DNA of 64,000 nt, taken from NCBI RefSeq assembly GCF_002931075.1, contig NZ_PSTQ01000007.1:124001-188000 (forward strand). The letters are read 5' to 3'. This document shows, piece by piece, positions 14,301 through 22,492 of this stretch. Numbering within the stretch: the stretch's first letter is position 1; every line of letters starts with the position of its first letter. The notes under the pieces were generated by a model. That model made no database searches and was not told where the DNA came from. It saw only the letters and a list, made by a program, of their open reading frames with translations. The stretch comes from Pseudoclavibacter sp. AY1F1. GTDB taxonomy: Bacteria; Actinomycetota; Actinomycetes; Actinomycetales; Microbacteriaceae. Made by a program: the position numbers and the translations under genes.

Positions 14301-14660
14301 TCAGCTTTGCCCGTAGATGATGCCAGCCGTGCCGCCGACGACGGCAAGCAGCACGAAGAACACCAGCGCGAGGAGCGCCAAGTAGCCGAGGATCGTGCCG
14401 ATGATCGCGAGCGCCATGCCCCGCTCGCCTGTGCGACGGATCTGCCTCATCGCGACATGCCCGCAGATGACGGCGATCACGTTGAAGCCGATGATGCCGC
14501 CGACGAGGCTCACGACGGCGAGGACGTTCATGCCTGGCTGCGGAGCGTAGGCCCGGGGCTGTTGAATGTGGCCATAGCTCACTTGGCCGTTGAACTGCTG
14601 CGACGGCTGCGACGGCTGCGGCTGCGGCTGCTGCTGCGGCTGCTGCTGCTGGAAGCTCAT
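14301..14660 (-). CDS. DUF4190-type small membrane protein
   Basis: This protein has 119 residues. A Gln/Pro-rich N-terminal tail (residues 3-45) precedes two hydrophobic helices (about 52-73 and 90-113) separated by the conserved GHVAMRQIRRTGERG loop, typical of DUF4190 proteins, whose function is unknown. ATG 14660 overlaps the stop of the upstream lipoprotein gene as TGATG, so the two are coupled. The low-complexity Gln tract comes from a CTG/GCTGCGG repeat on the plus strand. Confidence 0.85.
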   Translation of the reverse strand: MSFQQQQPQQQPQPQPSQPSQQFNGQVSYGHIQQPRAYAPQPGMNVLAVVSLVGGIIGFNVIAVICGHVAMRQIRRTGERGMALAIIGTILGYLALLALVFFVLLAVVGGTAGIIYGQS

Positions 14661-15235
14661 CAGCTGGCCTTGTACGCAGAGTTGCTCGTGCCGCTGTTGG
14701 CGACCGTCGGGGATCCCGTCTCCCACATCACCGAGTTGGTGCTGCCATCCAACGTGATCGTCTCCGCCGAAGCGACGAGCACGGCGTTCGAGACGCCGTC
14801 AACCGAAAGCGTGCCAACGTTCTGCGCGACTACCACGGCAGTGGCCGTCGTGATCGACAGTGTTTCGCAGTCGTCGGTGACCTCAACAACTTGAGCGATG
14901 TACGTGTCGTCGATGTCGAGCGTTCCCCCACCGCACGTGAGCATCACCGTTGCTCCGGCGGTGAGCTCCGCCCTCTCTTCGGAGGCACCGGCCTGAGCAC
15001 CGTCGGCCCCCTGGGTGGACTGCGGCGCCGTCTGCTGCGCCGTGGCCACGGGGGCGCTTGTCTCCGTGGTGACCCGTGCGGTCGAGGCAGGAGGGACCGA
15101 CTCGGAGGGCGCGGCAGGCGCGGTGGCCGTTGGCTCCTCGACAACCCGCGCTGTGCATCCGGCGAGGCCGAATGCACCTGATACGGCGATGCCGGCAAGC
15201 GCGATGGCGGTCAGTGATCGTGTCTGAATGTTCAT
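14660..15235 (-). CDS. DUF3060-type lipoprotein
   Basis: This lipoprotein has 191 residues. The signal peptide ends in the lipobox LAGC (Cys27), followed by a long Thr/Ser/Ala linker to about residue 90. The C-terminal domain (CGGGTLDIDD, VTDDC, VVVAQNVGTLSVDG, GSTNSVMWETGSP) matches the short beta-helical DUF3060 pattern of actinobacterial surface lipoproteins; function is unknown. It is the first gene of the unit with the DUF4190 protein and the two-component system, so it may be a sensor accessory. ATG 15235 follows TAGCTT by exactly 6 nt and has no ribosome site, fitting a leaderless start. Confidence 0.87.
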   Translation of the reverse strand: MNIQTRSLTAIALAGIAVSGAFGLAGCTARVVEEPTATAPAAPSESVPPASTARVTTETSAPVATAQQTAPQSTQGADGAQAGASEERAELTAGATVMLTCGGGTLDIDDTYIAQVVEVTDDCETLSITTATAVVVAQNVGTLSVDGVSNAVLVASAETITLDGSTNSVMWETGSPTVANSGTSNSAYKAS

Positions 15236-15241
15236 GTTTCC

Positions 15242-15247
15242 AAGCTA
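15242..15247 (-). promoter_or_regulatory. -10 hexamer TAGCTT, leaderless start of DUF3060 operon
   Basis: TAGCTT on the minus strand ends 6 nt before ATG 15235. Confidence 0.6.
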
Positions 15248-15274
15248 GGAAAGAGTCATCGTCAGCTTGTCGTC

Positions 15275-15300
15275 GCGCTGTCGCAGTATGGCGACAGCGC
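15275..15300. repeat. 10-bp inverted repeat between divergent genes
   Basis: GCGCTGTCGC and GCGACAGCGC are separated by 6 nt. The repeat lies about 28-53 nt upstream of the DUF3060 operon -10. It could be an operator for that operon's own response regulator; no direct evidence shows this. Confidence 0.45.
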
Positions 15301-15441
15301 GGTTCTCCCCCGCACGCCATGATGTCGAGCGGCCGGGCTTCCGGCAATGGGGACAACTGCCCCCGCACCCCACTGGCCGAGCTCCTCGACAAGCTCTCCA
15401 CAACCCGGCGAGGGATGCACCCATTCCGGCGCCGCTGCGGC

Positions 15442-15447
15442 TAACCT
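15442..15447 (+). promoter_or_regulatory. -10 hexamer TAACCT, leaderless start
   Basis: TAACCT ends 6 nt before GTG 15454 of the TPR-like protein gene. Confidence 0.6.
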
Positions 15448-15453
15448 GCTGGG

Positions 15454-16026
15454 GTGTCAGACGCTCCCATCATCCTCGGCTACGACCCGGAGACCCTCCG
15501 CGAGCGCATCGACGTCGACGCTGCGGAGGCTCGCCTCGCGGAGATAGCCGTCCTGCGGTCGCTCTCCGCTCTCAACGAGAAGGTCGCGCTGCTTCGCATG
15601 CTCGGCCGCCTCGACGAGGCGTTCGATACCGCGCAGACCGCGTACCGCCAGTCTCGCTTCACCGGTGCCCGAGAGGACGCGCTCGCCGCGCGAGTCCGCA
15701 AGGCACAGGTTCAGCAGTTCCAGGGGAAGCACGACGTCGCGCTGCAGGACCTGACGGGCTGCGTCGACGAAGCGCTCACCCATGAGTGGGACGAGCTTGC
15801 CGCGTTCGCGCTGCAGCACCGAGGCAAGGTGCGCTTCGAACAGCGCGAGTACACGGACGCGCTTGTGGACTTCGAGCGCGCGCACGAGCTGCGCCTTGCA
15901 CGCGGGGTCGCGGCCGACCAGCTGCAGTCGTCGAAGTTCGCGATCCGCGTCACCCGCGCGATCCTCGAGGGCGACGAGGAGCCCTCCTCGGAGCTGAGCG
16001 AGCCGATCACCTCGATCGACTCCTAA
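15454..16026 (+). CDS. TPR-like helical protein of unknown function
   Basis: This protein has 190 residues, predicted all-helical, with two or three degenerate tetratricopeptide-like helix pairs (about 28-60, 72-105 and 110-145; for example LLRMLGRLDEAFDTAQTAYR). The tail is acidic. It looks like a cytoplasmic scaffold or adaptor, but no specific partner can be named. GTG 15454 has a TAACCT -10 exactly 6 nt upstream. The gene is followed 8 nt later by the SprT-like protease gene and is probably co-transcribed with it. Confidence 0.78.
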   Translation: MSDAPIILGYDPETLRERIDVDAAEARLAEIAVLRSLSALNEKVALLRMLGRLDEAFDTAQTAYRQSRFTGAREDALAARVRKAQVQQFQGKHDVALQDLTGCVDEALTHEWDELAAFALQHRGKVRFEQREYTDALVDFERAHELRLARGVAADQLQSSKFAIRVTRAILEGDEEPSSELSEPITSIDS

Positions 16027-16034
16027 GCGGCACG

Positions 16035-16508
16035 GTGGCCGACCTGGCCAAGGTGCAGGTCTGGGCTGAGGCCCTCATCCGCATGCACCTCGACGACAGC
16101 TGGAGCTTCGGCTTCGACCACGCCAAGAAGCGCGCTGGCGCCTGCAACTTCCGGGACAAGCGCATCACGGTCTCGCGCTACCTTTCCGCGCGCTACGACG
16201 ACGACACCGTGCACCAGACGCTGCTGCACGAGGTCGCCCACGCGGTCGCCGGCCACAAGGCAGGGCACGGACCCGTGTGGAAGCGCGTTGCCGACGACCT
16301 CGGCTACGTCGGCGGGCGAACACACGACGGCGAGGTGGCAGCCGAGTTCGCGAAGTGGGTCGGGGTCTGCCCCAACGGGCACGAGGTGCTCAGGTTCCGC
16401 CGGCCGCAGCGCGCCCGGCTCGTCTCCTGCCTTCGCTGCGCGCCGGCCTTCGATCGCAGGTTCCTCATCCAGTGGCGAGAGCGTTCGGACGCGGAGCGCC
16501 ACGGCTGA
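16035..16508 (+). CDS. SprT-like zinc metallopeptidase domain protein
   Basis: This protein has about 157 residues. The zinc motif HEVAH (His65, Glu66, His69) lies in LLHEVAHAVAGH, with the SprT-like context upstream (FRDKRITVSRYLS). A C-terminal pair of cysteines in VCPNGHE and SCLRCAPAF suggests a zinc ribbon. SprT-like proteins are related to the eukaryotic Spartan DNA-protein crosslink protease; the bacterial role is mostly untested. GTG 16035 is the best start but lacks a clear ribosome site; the gene begins 8 nt after the TPR-like gene. Confidence 0.88.
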   Translation: MADLAKVQVWAEALIRMHLDDSWSFGFDHAKKRAGACNFRDKRITVSRYLSARYDDDTVHQTLLHEVAHAVAGHKAGHGPVWKRVADDLGYVGGRTHDGEVAAEFAKWVGVCPNGHEVLRFRRPQRARLVSCLRCAPAFDRRFLIQWRERSDAERHG

Positions 16509-16539
16509 CGCGAGCCAGGGACTACGGAGACTTGCTCAC

Positions 16540-16545
16540 TAGCGT
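16540..16545 (+). promoter_or_regulatory. Possible -10 (TAGCGT) of the mscS-type gene
   Basis: TAGCGT here would start transcription near 16552, giving a leader of about 50 nt before the ribosome site and GTG 16602. Confidence 0.35.
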
Positions 16546-16601
16546 GGCTTCTCCAGCCCTCCGCTCTCGAGAGGTGGGGCCTCCACTCCCCGAGGAGGAA
16601 C

Positions 16602-17801
16602 GTGCTCGACCCCTGGCTCAACTTTGTCATCTCGCTTGCCGTTGCCGTCGTCGCAGCGATCACCCTGACGGCCCTCGTCGCCCTCATCATCCGACTCGTC
16701 GCGAAGCGCCTGCGGTGGCCTGAACCGCTTGTGCGGCACACGCGGCGCCCCTTCCGTGTCGTCGTCCTGATCATCGCCCTGTGGGCGGCAGTCGCAGTGG
16801 CGTTCCCTGCTGCTGGCACCGAATCCTGGCGAGCCATCATCTACCACGCGCTCACGATCGCCGTGATCGCGGCGGGCGCCTGGCTCATGGCAGGTCTCGT
16901 CGCCTTCTCGACCGACATCACGCTCGGCCGGAACCGCATCGACGTCGCGAACAACCGGGTGGCTCGGCGCATCCGCACCCAGACCCTCATCTTGCGGCGG
17001 CTGGCCGTCGCCGTGATCGTGATCATCGCGCTCGGCGCGATCCTGCTGACGTTCCCGGCGGTTCTCGGCGCGAGCCTCCTCGCCTCAGCCGGCATCGCCT
17101 CGGTCGTGGCGGGGCTTGCGGCCCAGTCGGTCCTCGCGAACATCTTCGCCGGCCTCCAGCTCGTCTTCAGCGAAGCGCTGCGCGTCGACGACGTCGTGGT
17201 GGTCGAGGACGAGTGGGGGCGCATCGGCGAGATAACGCTGAGCTACGTCGTCGTCGACCTCTGGGACGACCGGCGACTTGTGCTCCCCTGCACCTACTTC
17301 ACGACGCAGCCGTTCCAGAACTGGACTCGACAGGGCAGCGAGCTGCTCGGTTCGGTCGAGCTCGATGTCGACTGGCGCGTCTCCCCCTCGCTCATGCGGG
17401 AGCGCCTGGCGGAGGTGCTCACGCAGACCGACCTCTGGGATGGGCGTGCGCAGGTGCTGCAGGTGACCGAGGCGACGGGCGGCCTGGTGCGCATCCGAAT
17501 CCTCGTGACGGCGGTGGATGCTCCCACGCTGTTTGACCTGCGATGCTTCGTGCGCGAGGCGATGGTCACCTGGCTGCAGCGAACCATGCCGTCGGCGCTG
17601 CCTGTGCAGCGGGTGCTCATCACGGAACCGACACCCCCTGATGCGGCTGCGACTCGAGAAACCCAGGACGAGGACACGAGAAGCGACGACACGAGCGCGA
17701 GCGGGTCGGGCTTGTTCACCGGGAGCGTCCAGGCTCAGGAGCGTGCTGCGGTGTTCACGAACGCAATCCCCATCGTCGAGCACGAGGAGCGCGAACGCTA
17801 G
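16602..17801 (+). CDS. MscS-family mechanosensitive ion channel
   Basis: This membrane protein has 399 residues and four hydrophobic helices (about 8-30, 49-68, 76-98, 130-150) before the pore-lining helix (SLLASAGIASVVAGLAAQSVLANIFAG, about 163-190). The MscS beta domain follows (VDDVVVVEDEWGRIGEI, RRLVLPCTYF). It should open under membrane tension to release solutes. A charged, low-complexity C-terminal tail (about 345-399) is longer than in E. coli MscS. GTG 16602 has a strong GAGGA ribosome site. It converges on the pirin gene 18 nt away. Confidence 0.93.
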   Translation: MLDPWLNFVISLAVAVVAAITLTALVALIIRLVAKRLRWPEPLVRHTRRPFRVVVLIIALWAAVAVAFPAAGTESWRAIIYHALTIAVIAAGAWLMAGLVAFSTDITLGRNRIDVANNRVARRIRTQTLILRRLAVAVIVIIALGAILLTFPAVLGASLLASAGIASVVAGLAAQSVLANIFAGLQLVFSEALRVDDVVVVEDEWGRIGEITLSYVVVDLWDDRRLVLPCTYFTTQPFQNWTRQGSELLGSVELDVDWRVSPSLMRERLAEVLTQTDLWDGRAQVLQVTEATGGLVRIRILVTAVDAPTLFDLRCFVREAMVTWLQRTMPSALPVQRVLITEPTPPDAAATRETQDEDTRSDDTSASGSGLFTGSVQAQERAAVFTNAIPIVEHEERER

Positions 17802-17819
17802 TGTCCTCCTCCGCTCACC

Positions 17820-18848
17820 TCAGTCCTCGCGCGTACGCCCTCGAGGTGTGAGGCGCACGGTCGGGAGGGCGGGAGCCGGCAGGGTCTTGCCACCGTGGCT
17901 GTCAACGCTCCCGAAGCGTGCTTCCGCCGCCGGGCCCGACCTGGTCTGCTCCCACTCTTCACGGGCGGCGGCGACGTCGTCGTGCGAGGAGCCGACGAAG
18001 TTCCAGAACATGACGATCTTCTCGTCGAAGGGCGCACCGCCGAGGAGTAGCGCGCGCCCGCCGTCCGCCGCGCCGACGACTGCCCGGTTCGTGCCGACGG
18101 GCAGGTAGCCGACGGCGCCAACCGGGAGCTCGACGTCGTCGATCGAAATGCCCGGCGAGCACGCGAGGATGCCGTGCTCGAACCCCGGCTCCAGGTCGAG
18201 CTGCGCCTCCGAGCAGCCCTGGAACGCGAGTTCGACACCGAGAAGCGGGGAGAAGCTCGGCGCGTCCGAACGGAGCCCGGCGAACTCCCCCACGAAAACG
18301 GTCGCCTCGACGGGCCCATCTGCGCCCGCCGATGCCGCCAACCGCATCGACGGACACCGATCCAGGCCAGCGAAGGCCGGGGGCATGCCTCGCACCTCGG
18401 CGGGCAGCGCCACCCAGAGCTGCACCCCGTGGAGCACGGGAGCGGGAGTCGGGCGCTCGGACGAGACCTCGGAGTGGGCGATGCCTCGGCCCGCCGTCAT
18501 GACGTTGACACCGCCTGGCGCGACCTCGTGGCGGCTGCCGATGGAGTCGCGGTGCACCACCTCGCCAGAGAACAGCCAGCTGACCGTCTGCAGGCCCGTG
18601 TGTGGATGCGGAGCAACATCCATCCCTGTCCCCGACGGCAGGTCGACGGGCCCGTAGTGGTCGATGAAGCACCACGCGCCGATGAAGTGGCGAAACTTGT
18701 TCGGGATCGACCGCAGCACCGGCAGCGAACGTGGGCCGCCGAGCGGCACCTCCCGAGGCAGCAGCAGTTCGATGCCCGCGACCACCTGCCCGGTCTCGTA
18801 CGCGGCCTGCAGCTGCGCCTCGATGGGGTTCGCTTCGGCGTTGCTCAT
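17820..18848 (-). CDS. Pirin-family cupin protein
   Basis: This protein has 342 residues. The N-terminal cupin holds the pirin metal-site pattern (PHPHTGLQTVSWLFSGEVVHRD and GRGIAHSE), and a pirin C-terminal domain follows (LLLGGAPFDEKIVMFWNFV). Bacterial pirins are non-haem metal proteins, some with quercetinase activity; the substrate cannot be read from sequence. ATG 18848 follows TACGCT by exactly 6 nt, so a leaderless start is likely. The open frame extends 5' but only as antisense of the neighbouring gene. It is divergent from the aldolase gene. Confidence 0.93.
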   Translation of the reverse strand: MSNAEANPIEAQLQAAYETGQVVAGIELLLPREVPLGGPRSLPVLRSIPNKFRHFIGAWCFIDHYGPVDLPSGTGMDVAPHPHTGLQTVSWLFSGEVVHRDSIGSRHEVAPGGVNVMTAGRGIAHSEVSSERPTPAPVLHGVQLWVALPAEVRGMPPAFAGLDRCPSMRLAASAGADGPVEATVFVGEFAGLRSDAPSFSPLLGVELAFQGCSEAQLDLEPGFEHGILACSPGISIDDVELPVGAVGYLPVGTNRAVVGAADGGRALLLGGAPFDEKIVMFWNFVGSSHDDVAAAREEWEQTRSGPAAEARFGSVDSHGGKTLPAPALPTVRLTPRGRTRED

Positions 18849-18854
18849 GTTCCG

Positions 18855-18860
18855 AGCGTA
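18855..18860 (-). promoter_or_regulatory. -10 hexamer TACGCT, leaderless start of pirin gene
   Basis: TACGCT on the minus strand ends 6 nt before ATG 18848. Confidence 0.6.
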
Positions 18861-18912
18861 GGCGCGTTCGCATGAGTTTTCATCGATGCGCGAGGTACGG
18901 AAGAATGGGTCG

Positions 18913-19956
18913 GTGATTACGCAGCTGCACGACCACAGCATCCGCACGTTTACGAGCGACAACGCCGCGGGTGCCCACCCGCAAGTGCTGGAGGCGCTTG
19001 TCACCGCCAACGGCGGGCACGTCGGAGCGTACGGGGCCGACCCGTACTCGGCGGCATTCCAGACGCTGTGCCGCGAGCTGTTCGGCGCAGAAGCGATCGG
19101 CCTGCCCGTGTTCAACGGCTCCGGTGCCAACGTCGTCGCGCTGCAGTCGATGGTTCCCCGCTGGGGCGGGGTGGTCTGCCCCGCGTCAGCGCACATCAAC
19201 ACCGACGAGAACGCCGCGCCCGAGCGCGTCGGCGGCGTCAAGCTCCTCACGGTCGAGACGCCGGATGGAAAGCTCGCGCCCGCCGACATCGAGCGCGCGG
19301 CGGCAGTGCGGCGCGACGTGCACCGCGCGACGCCCCTCGCCGTGAGCATCAGCCAGGCGACCGAGGTCGGCACTGCCTACTCGCCAGTCGAGGTGCGGGC
19401 GCTCGCCGACGCCGCCCACGCGAACGGCATGTGGCTGCACGTCGACGGGGCACGACTCTCGAACGCCGCCGCCCACTTCGGCTGCAGTCTCGCCGAGGTC
19501 TCGAGCGCAGCGGGAGCCGATGTCATCAGCCTGGGCGGGACCAAGAACGGCGCGCTCGCAGCGGAGGCGGTTGTTGTTGTCAACCCGGAGGCCGTCTACG
19601 GTGCCGAGGAGGCGAGGAAGATCGATCTGCAGCTGTCATCGAAGATGCGCTTCGTCTCGGCGCAGCTGCTTGCCCTGTTCGGCGGTGACCTGTGGCGGGA
19701 GAACGCAGAACACGCCAACGCCATGGCCGCCAGGCTCGCAGCCGGTATCGAGGCCGTCGCTGGCTGCTCCGTGCCGCTCCCCCGCCAGGCGAATGGCGTC
19801 TTCGCCGTCCTGCCAGGGGAGATCGCGGAACGCGTCAGCGAGAGCTACGCGTTCCACACCTGGGATGCATCCACGGGACTCGTCCGCTTCCTCTGCTCGT
19901 GGGACACGACCGAGGGCGACGTCGATGGCCTCATCGCGGCCGTCGCGGGCGCGTAG
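18913..19956 (+). CDS. Low-specificity threonine aldolase-type PLP enzyme
   Basis: This protein has 347 residues and the beta-eliminating lyase/threonine aldolase fold: TFTSDNAAGAHPQVLEAL at the N-terminus, the substrate loop GAYGADPYS, LHVDGARLSNAA and the PLP-lysine in SLGGTKNG (Lys211). It likely splits threonine or allo-threonine to glycine and acetaldehyde. Two starts are possible: ATG 18886 adds nine residues, while GTG 18913 has AAGAAT ending exactly 6 nt upstream and leaves more room for the divergent pirin promoter; I prefer GTG. Confidence 0.9.
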   Translation: MITQLHDHSIRTFTSDNAAGAHPQVLEALVTANGGHVGAYGADPYSAAFQTLCRELFGAEAIGLPVFNGSGANVVALQSMVPRWGGVVCPASAHINTDENAAPERVGGVKLLTVETPDGKLAPADIERAAAVRRDVHRATPLAVSISQATEVGTAYSPVEVRALADAAHANGMWLHVDGARLSNAAAHFGCSLAEVSSAAGADVISLGGTKNGALAAEAVVVVNPEAVYGAEEARKIDLQLSSKMRFVSAQLLALFGGDLWRENAEHANAMAARLAAGIEAVAGCSVPLPRQANGVFAVLPGEIAERVSESYAFHTWDASTGLVRFLCSWDTTEGDVDGLIAAVAGA

Positions 19957-19970
19957 GCGAGAGGGACGGG

Positions 19971-19976
19971 TACCCT
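19971..19976 (+). promoter_or_regulatory. -10 hexamer TACCCT, leaderless start
   Basis: TACCCT ends 7 nt before GTG 19984. Confidence 0.55.
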
Positions 19977-19983
19977 CGGGGCC

Positions 19984-20496
19984 GTGACTGACTACACCGC
20001 CTGGGAACGCCTCTGCACGCTCATCGACGACGACCCGGAGATCTGGCCGAGCGTTCAGCAAGCACTCCAGGGTGAGACCGACGGCGAGAGCGATGACGAA
20101 GACGGCGGCGACCAGGAGGACACCGACGAGAGTGGTGTCGATGAGGACGACGGCGCAGACGAGGCCTGGGGTGCGCTCATCGACGCGCTCGATGACTGCG
20201 GCGCCCTCGCCTACCTCCACGCCGACGACACGGCCATGGAACTCGCGGATGCCCTGGCTGGCGTGCCGAGAGTCGTGCGGCTCGGGCTCGACACCGATGA
20301 AGTCGGCGACATCGACGGCGACGTACCAACCGCGTCGGCTGCGGCGGACGCGCTCCTGGCGCCGTCCGGCCTCGCGCTCGTGTTCCTCGAGGAGGACAGC
20401 GACGCGTATCCGCTTGTTGTCGTGCCGCGCGAGTCCGTCACCGAGATCGTTGACACGGCCGGCGCGCTCGGATTCGTCGCACGACAACTGCCGTAG
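19984..20496 (+). CDS. Acidic protein of unknown function (possibly DUF6630-like)
   Basis: This protein has 170 residues and is very acidic, with an Asp/Glu-rich tract at about residues 34-58. The remainder (AWGALIDALDDCGALAYLH, MELADALAGV, ALVFLEEDSDAYPLVVV) has a compact alpha/beta pattern that reminds me of DUF6630 proteins; this match is from memory and tentative. GTG 19984 has TACCCT 7 nt upstream. Its 3' end overlaps the convergent HNH gene by 59 nt. Confidence 0.68.
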   Translation: MTDYTAWERLCTLIDDDPEIWPSVQQALQGETDGESDDEDGGDQEDTDESGVDEDDGADEAWGALIDALDDCGALAYLHADDTAMELADALAGVPRVVRLGLDTDEVGDIDGDVPTASAAADALLAPSGLALVFLEEDSDAYPLVVVPRESVTEIVDTAGALGFVARQLP

Positions 20497-22303
20497 CGAG
20501 CACTCTCCGCGCCTGGGCGAGGGGGCAGGCACCTCTCGCGATCAAGCGCCGCCCGAACGCACCTGGCACGCCGCCACGCAGGTTCGCCCTGAACGCGCAG
20601 TAGACCGGCTGCGGTTCCGGGATTGCTCCCCTGCGAGCGGTACCAGGCGGTCTGAACGGCGGGCGACCGGAAGGATCGAGTCCTGAGTTGGACTCTGGCT
20701 CTGTCTCTAACTCGGGCTCTGTCTCTAACTCGGGCTCTTCCTCGGGCTTGGGCTCGGGCTCGGGGCCCGAACGCTGCGGCCCGTCGACTGACGTCGTGCC
20801 GGGCGCGGCCGAGCCACATTGGAACAGTTCTTCGGTGGGTCTGAAAATCACCCCGTGGGGTTCTGGTCTGCTGATGTAGACCTTCCCGCTTGGTGTGGTC
20901 CACTCGAGGACCCCGCCGCCGAGTTGTCTGACTTTCCAGGCGGTGTGGTGTTTCACGATGTGGTGGTTTTTGCAGAAGTCGCTGAGGTTCCAGATCGCAG
21001 TTTTGCCGCCGTATTGGTAGTCCTCGGTGTGGTCGAGTTCGCAGGCCACTGCGGGTTGTCGGCAGCCGATGAAGCGGCAGTGCACGTCGCGGGCGTGCAG
21101 GAACGCGCGCATCGCCGCGGTGGGTTTGTAGGAGTCGACGGCTTGCACGGCGCCCGTGATGGGGTGCGTGAGGACTCGGATGAACGCGGGCGCGGTCGCG
21201 GCGAGACGTTTGGCGTCTTCGATGGGCATGGGGGTCATGCCGTCGAGCAGTGCTGGTGCTTGTCCGGCCTTGGGTGTCTTGGTGAGTGCGGTTGTGATGG
21301 GGATGGAGAGTTGCACGTTGGCTTGGATGCCGGCGGCGGCGGAGTTGCCCATGGGGTCGCTGGTGAGGAGCATGTCGGCGACGACGTCGGACATGACCTC
21401 GTTCAGGCTCCGCTCGTCCAGTTCTTCGACAGCTTCGGCAGCTTCGGCAGCCTGGCCGGTCGCGCGTCCGTCGTCAGCTTCGTTGGTCGCGCGAGTGTCG
21501 TCGACCGCAGCGTCGACCGCGGCCCCGAACGCGCTTCGGGCTCCTGCGGATGCTCCTTCTGCAGCTTCGGCGCTGGCGTGGGGCGCAGTTCCGGGCTTCG
21601 GGCGCGCTTTGATGATCGCGCGTGCTTGTTTCCGGACTCGGTCGTGGATGGCGTGCGCGACGAACGAGTCGGTGGTGACGCGGAGGATGCTCATGCCGTC
21701 GCCGAGGTCTTCGACGCTCGTGCGGCGCTGCCGGCGGGCGCCTGCGTGTCGTTGGTCGATGGATTCCCCGGTGAGCTCTTCCGCGACCCGCTCCGCCGCT
21801 TTCTGCAACGCCCGGGGCGGCAGGGGTTCTTGCCGGATGCGTTCGAGCATCACGTCCACGAACAGGGCTCGCCGTTCGGCTTGCTCGGCGGGGTCGTCGT
21901 GGTTGACTTTGAAGCCCACCTCGACGAGTTTGTGGACTTGGGCGGGGGTCGCGACGTTCTCGTCGAGCGCGACGGTCAGCGCGGGGAAGTCGTCGTGCGT
22001 CTTCGACGCGAGCGCCAGCTGCCCCTGCGCGACGCCGGAGGTCACCTTCACGACCAGCGCGACCTCGTCCGCGATGGAGCGGACGTGCATCGCGGACTCC
22101 GCGCATCCGTCAACGATATCGAGCGCGTGGGCGAAGTCGTAGGCCGCCGCGTGCGCGCGCAACTGCAGCGCGGTACCGCCCGCGATGATCGCGGCCGCGT
22201 GCTCCTCCATGGCGAGGATCTCCGCGCGCCGGGCCGCAACCGACGCCGGGTCCGAGGGGTCAAACCCAAGGGCCCGGAGAGCGGCGTCGGAGTGCTGTTG
22301 CAT
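20438..22303 (-). CDS. DUF222 / HNH endonuclease domain protein (13E12 family)
   Basis: This protein has 621 residues. An N-terminal DUF222 helical region (about 1-390) contains an Ala/Glu-rich insert (about 235-285). The C-terminal HNH motif follows: CRFIGCRQPAVACELDH, then TAIWNLSDFCKNHHIVKHH. These 13E12-type proteins are multicopy in actinobacteria and often read as HNH nucleases of unknown biology. After the HNH domain a Glu/Pro repeat tail and an Arg/Ala-rich segment run into the antisense of the downstream gene, so the natural 3' end may be longer than in relatives. ATG 22303 follows TAGTGT by 7 nt. Confidence 0.9.
   Translation of the reverse strand: MQQHSDAALRALGFDPSDPASVAARRAEILAMEEHAAAIIAGGTALQLRAHAAAYDFAHALDIVDGCAESAMHVRSIADEVALVVKVTSGVAQGQLALASKTHDDFPALTVALDENVATPAQVHKLVEVGFKVNHDDPAEQAERRALFVDVMLERIRQEPLPPRALQKAAERVAEELTGESIDQRHAGARRQRRTSVEDLGDGMSILRVTTDSFVAHAIHDRVRKQARAIIKARPKPGTAPHASAEAAEGASAGARSAFGAAVDAAVDDTRATNEADDGRATGQAAEAAEAVEELDERSLNEVMSDVVADMLLTSDPMGNSAAAGIQANVQLSIPITTALTKTPKAGQAPALLDGMTPMPIEDAKRLAATAPAFIRVLTHPITGAVQAVDSYKPTAAMRAFLHARDVHCRFIGCRQPAVACELDHTEDYQYGGKTAIWNLSDFCKNHHIVKHHTAWKVRQLGGGVLEWTTPSGKVYISRPEPHGVIFRPTEELFQCGSAAPGTTSVDGPQRSGPEPEPKPEEEPELETEPELETEPESNSGLDPSGRPPFRPPGTARRGAIPEPQPVYCAFRANLRGGVPGAFGRRLIARGACPLAQARRVLATAVVVRRIRARRPCQRSR
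20697..20732 (-). repeat. Two exact 18-bp repeats in the HNH protein tail
   Basis: An 18-bp unit is repeated exactly at 20697-20714 and 20715-20732 and encodes the Glu/Leu/Thr/Pro tract; degenerate units continue to about 20770. Confidence 0.85.
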
Positions 22304-22310
22304 GCCCCCA

Positions 22311-22316
22311 ACACTA
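22311..22316 (-). promoter_or_regulatory. -10 hexamer TAGTGT, leaderless start of HNH gene
   Basis: TAGTGT on the minus strand ends 7 nt before ATG 22303. Confidence 0.55.
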
Positions 22317-22344
22317 CGAACCACCACCGACATTTTGGAGGGTC

Positions 22345-22400
22345 GTGGATAACTTCCCACCCTGAAACTCTCTGCCGACTGGCCGGTTCGAGAGTTATCC
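22345..22400. repeat. Nested inverted repeats with TTATCC-type ends
   Basis: GGATAACT (22347-22354) pairs with AGTTATCC (22393-22400), and inside it AACTCTC (22366-22372) pairs with GAGAGTT (22390-22396). The ends resemble DnaA boxes (TTATCCNCA), but there are only two, so an origin is not supported. This part of the 500-nt gap between the HNH and GNAT genes may form a hairpin or bind a regulator. Confidence 0.35.
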
Positions 22401-22492
22401 CCAGAATCTACAGGAACCTAGTTCCCACAAATTCGCACCTATATACGATGAGATGGGGCTAGCACGCGTGAAATGGCCCTAACTAACGCATC

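Noticed and set aside
15356-15404. A fourth 49-nt repeat ending CCACAAC near 15398-15404
   Set aside because: The 3' heptamer matches by chance; the 5' TTGTGGC end and internal CCAAC motif are absent.
18849-19373. N-terminal extension of the pirin frame to 19373
   Set aside because: It would run antisense through the aldolase gene; ATG 18848 with a TACGCT 6 nt upstream explains the start.
22345-22405. Possible replication origin from DnaA-box-like sequences
   Set aside because: Only two imperfect boxes, no dnaA, dnaN or AT-rich unwinding region; more likely a hairpin.
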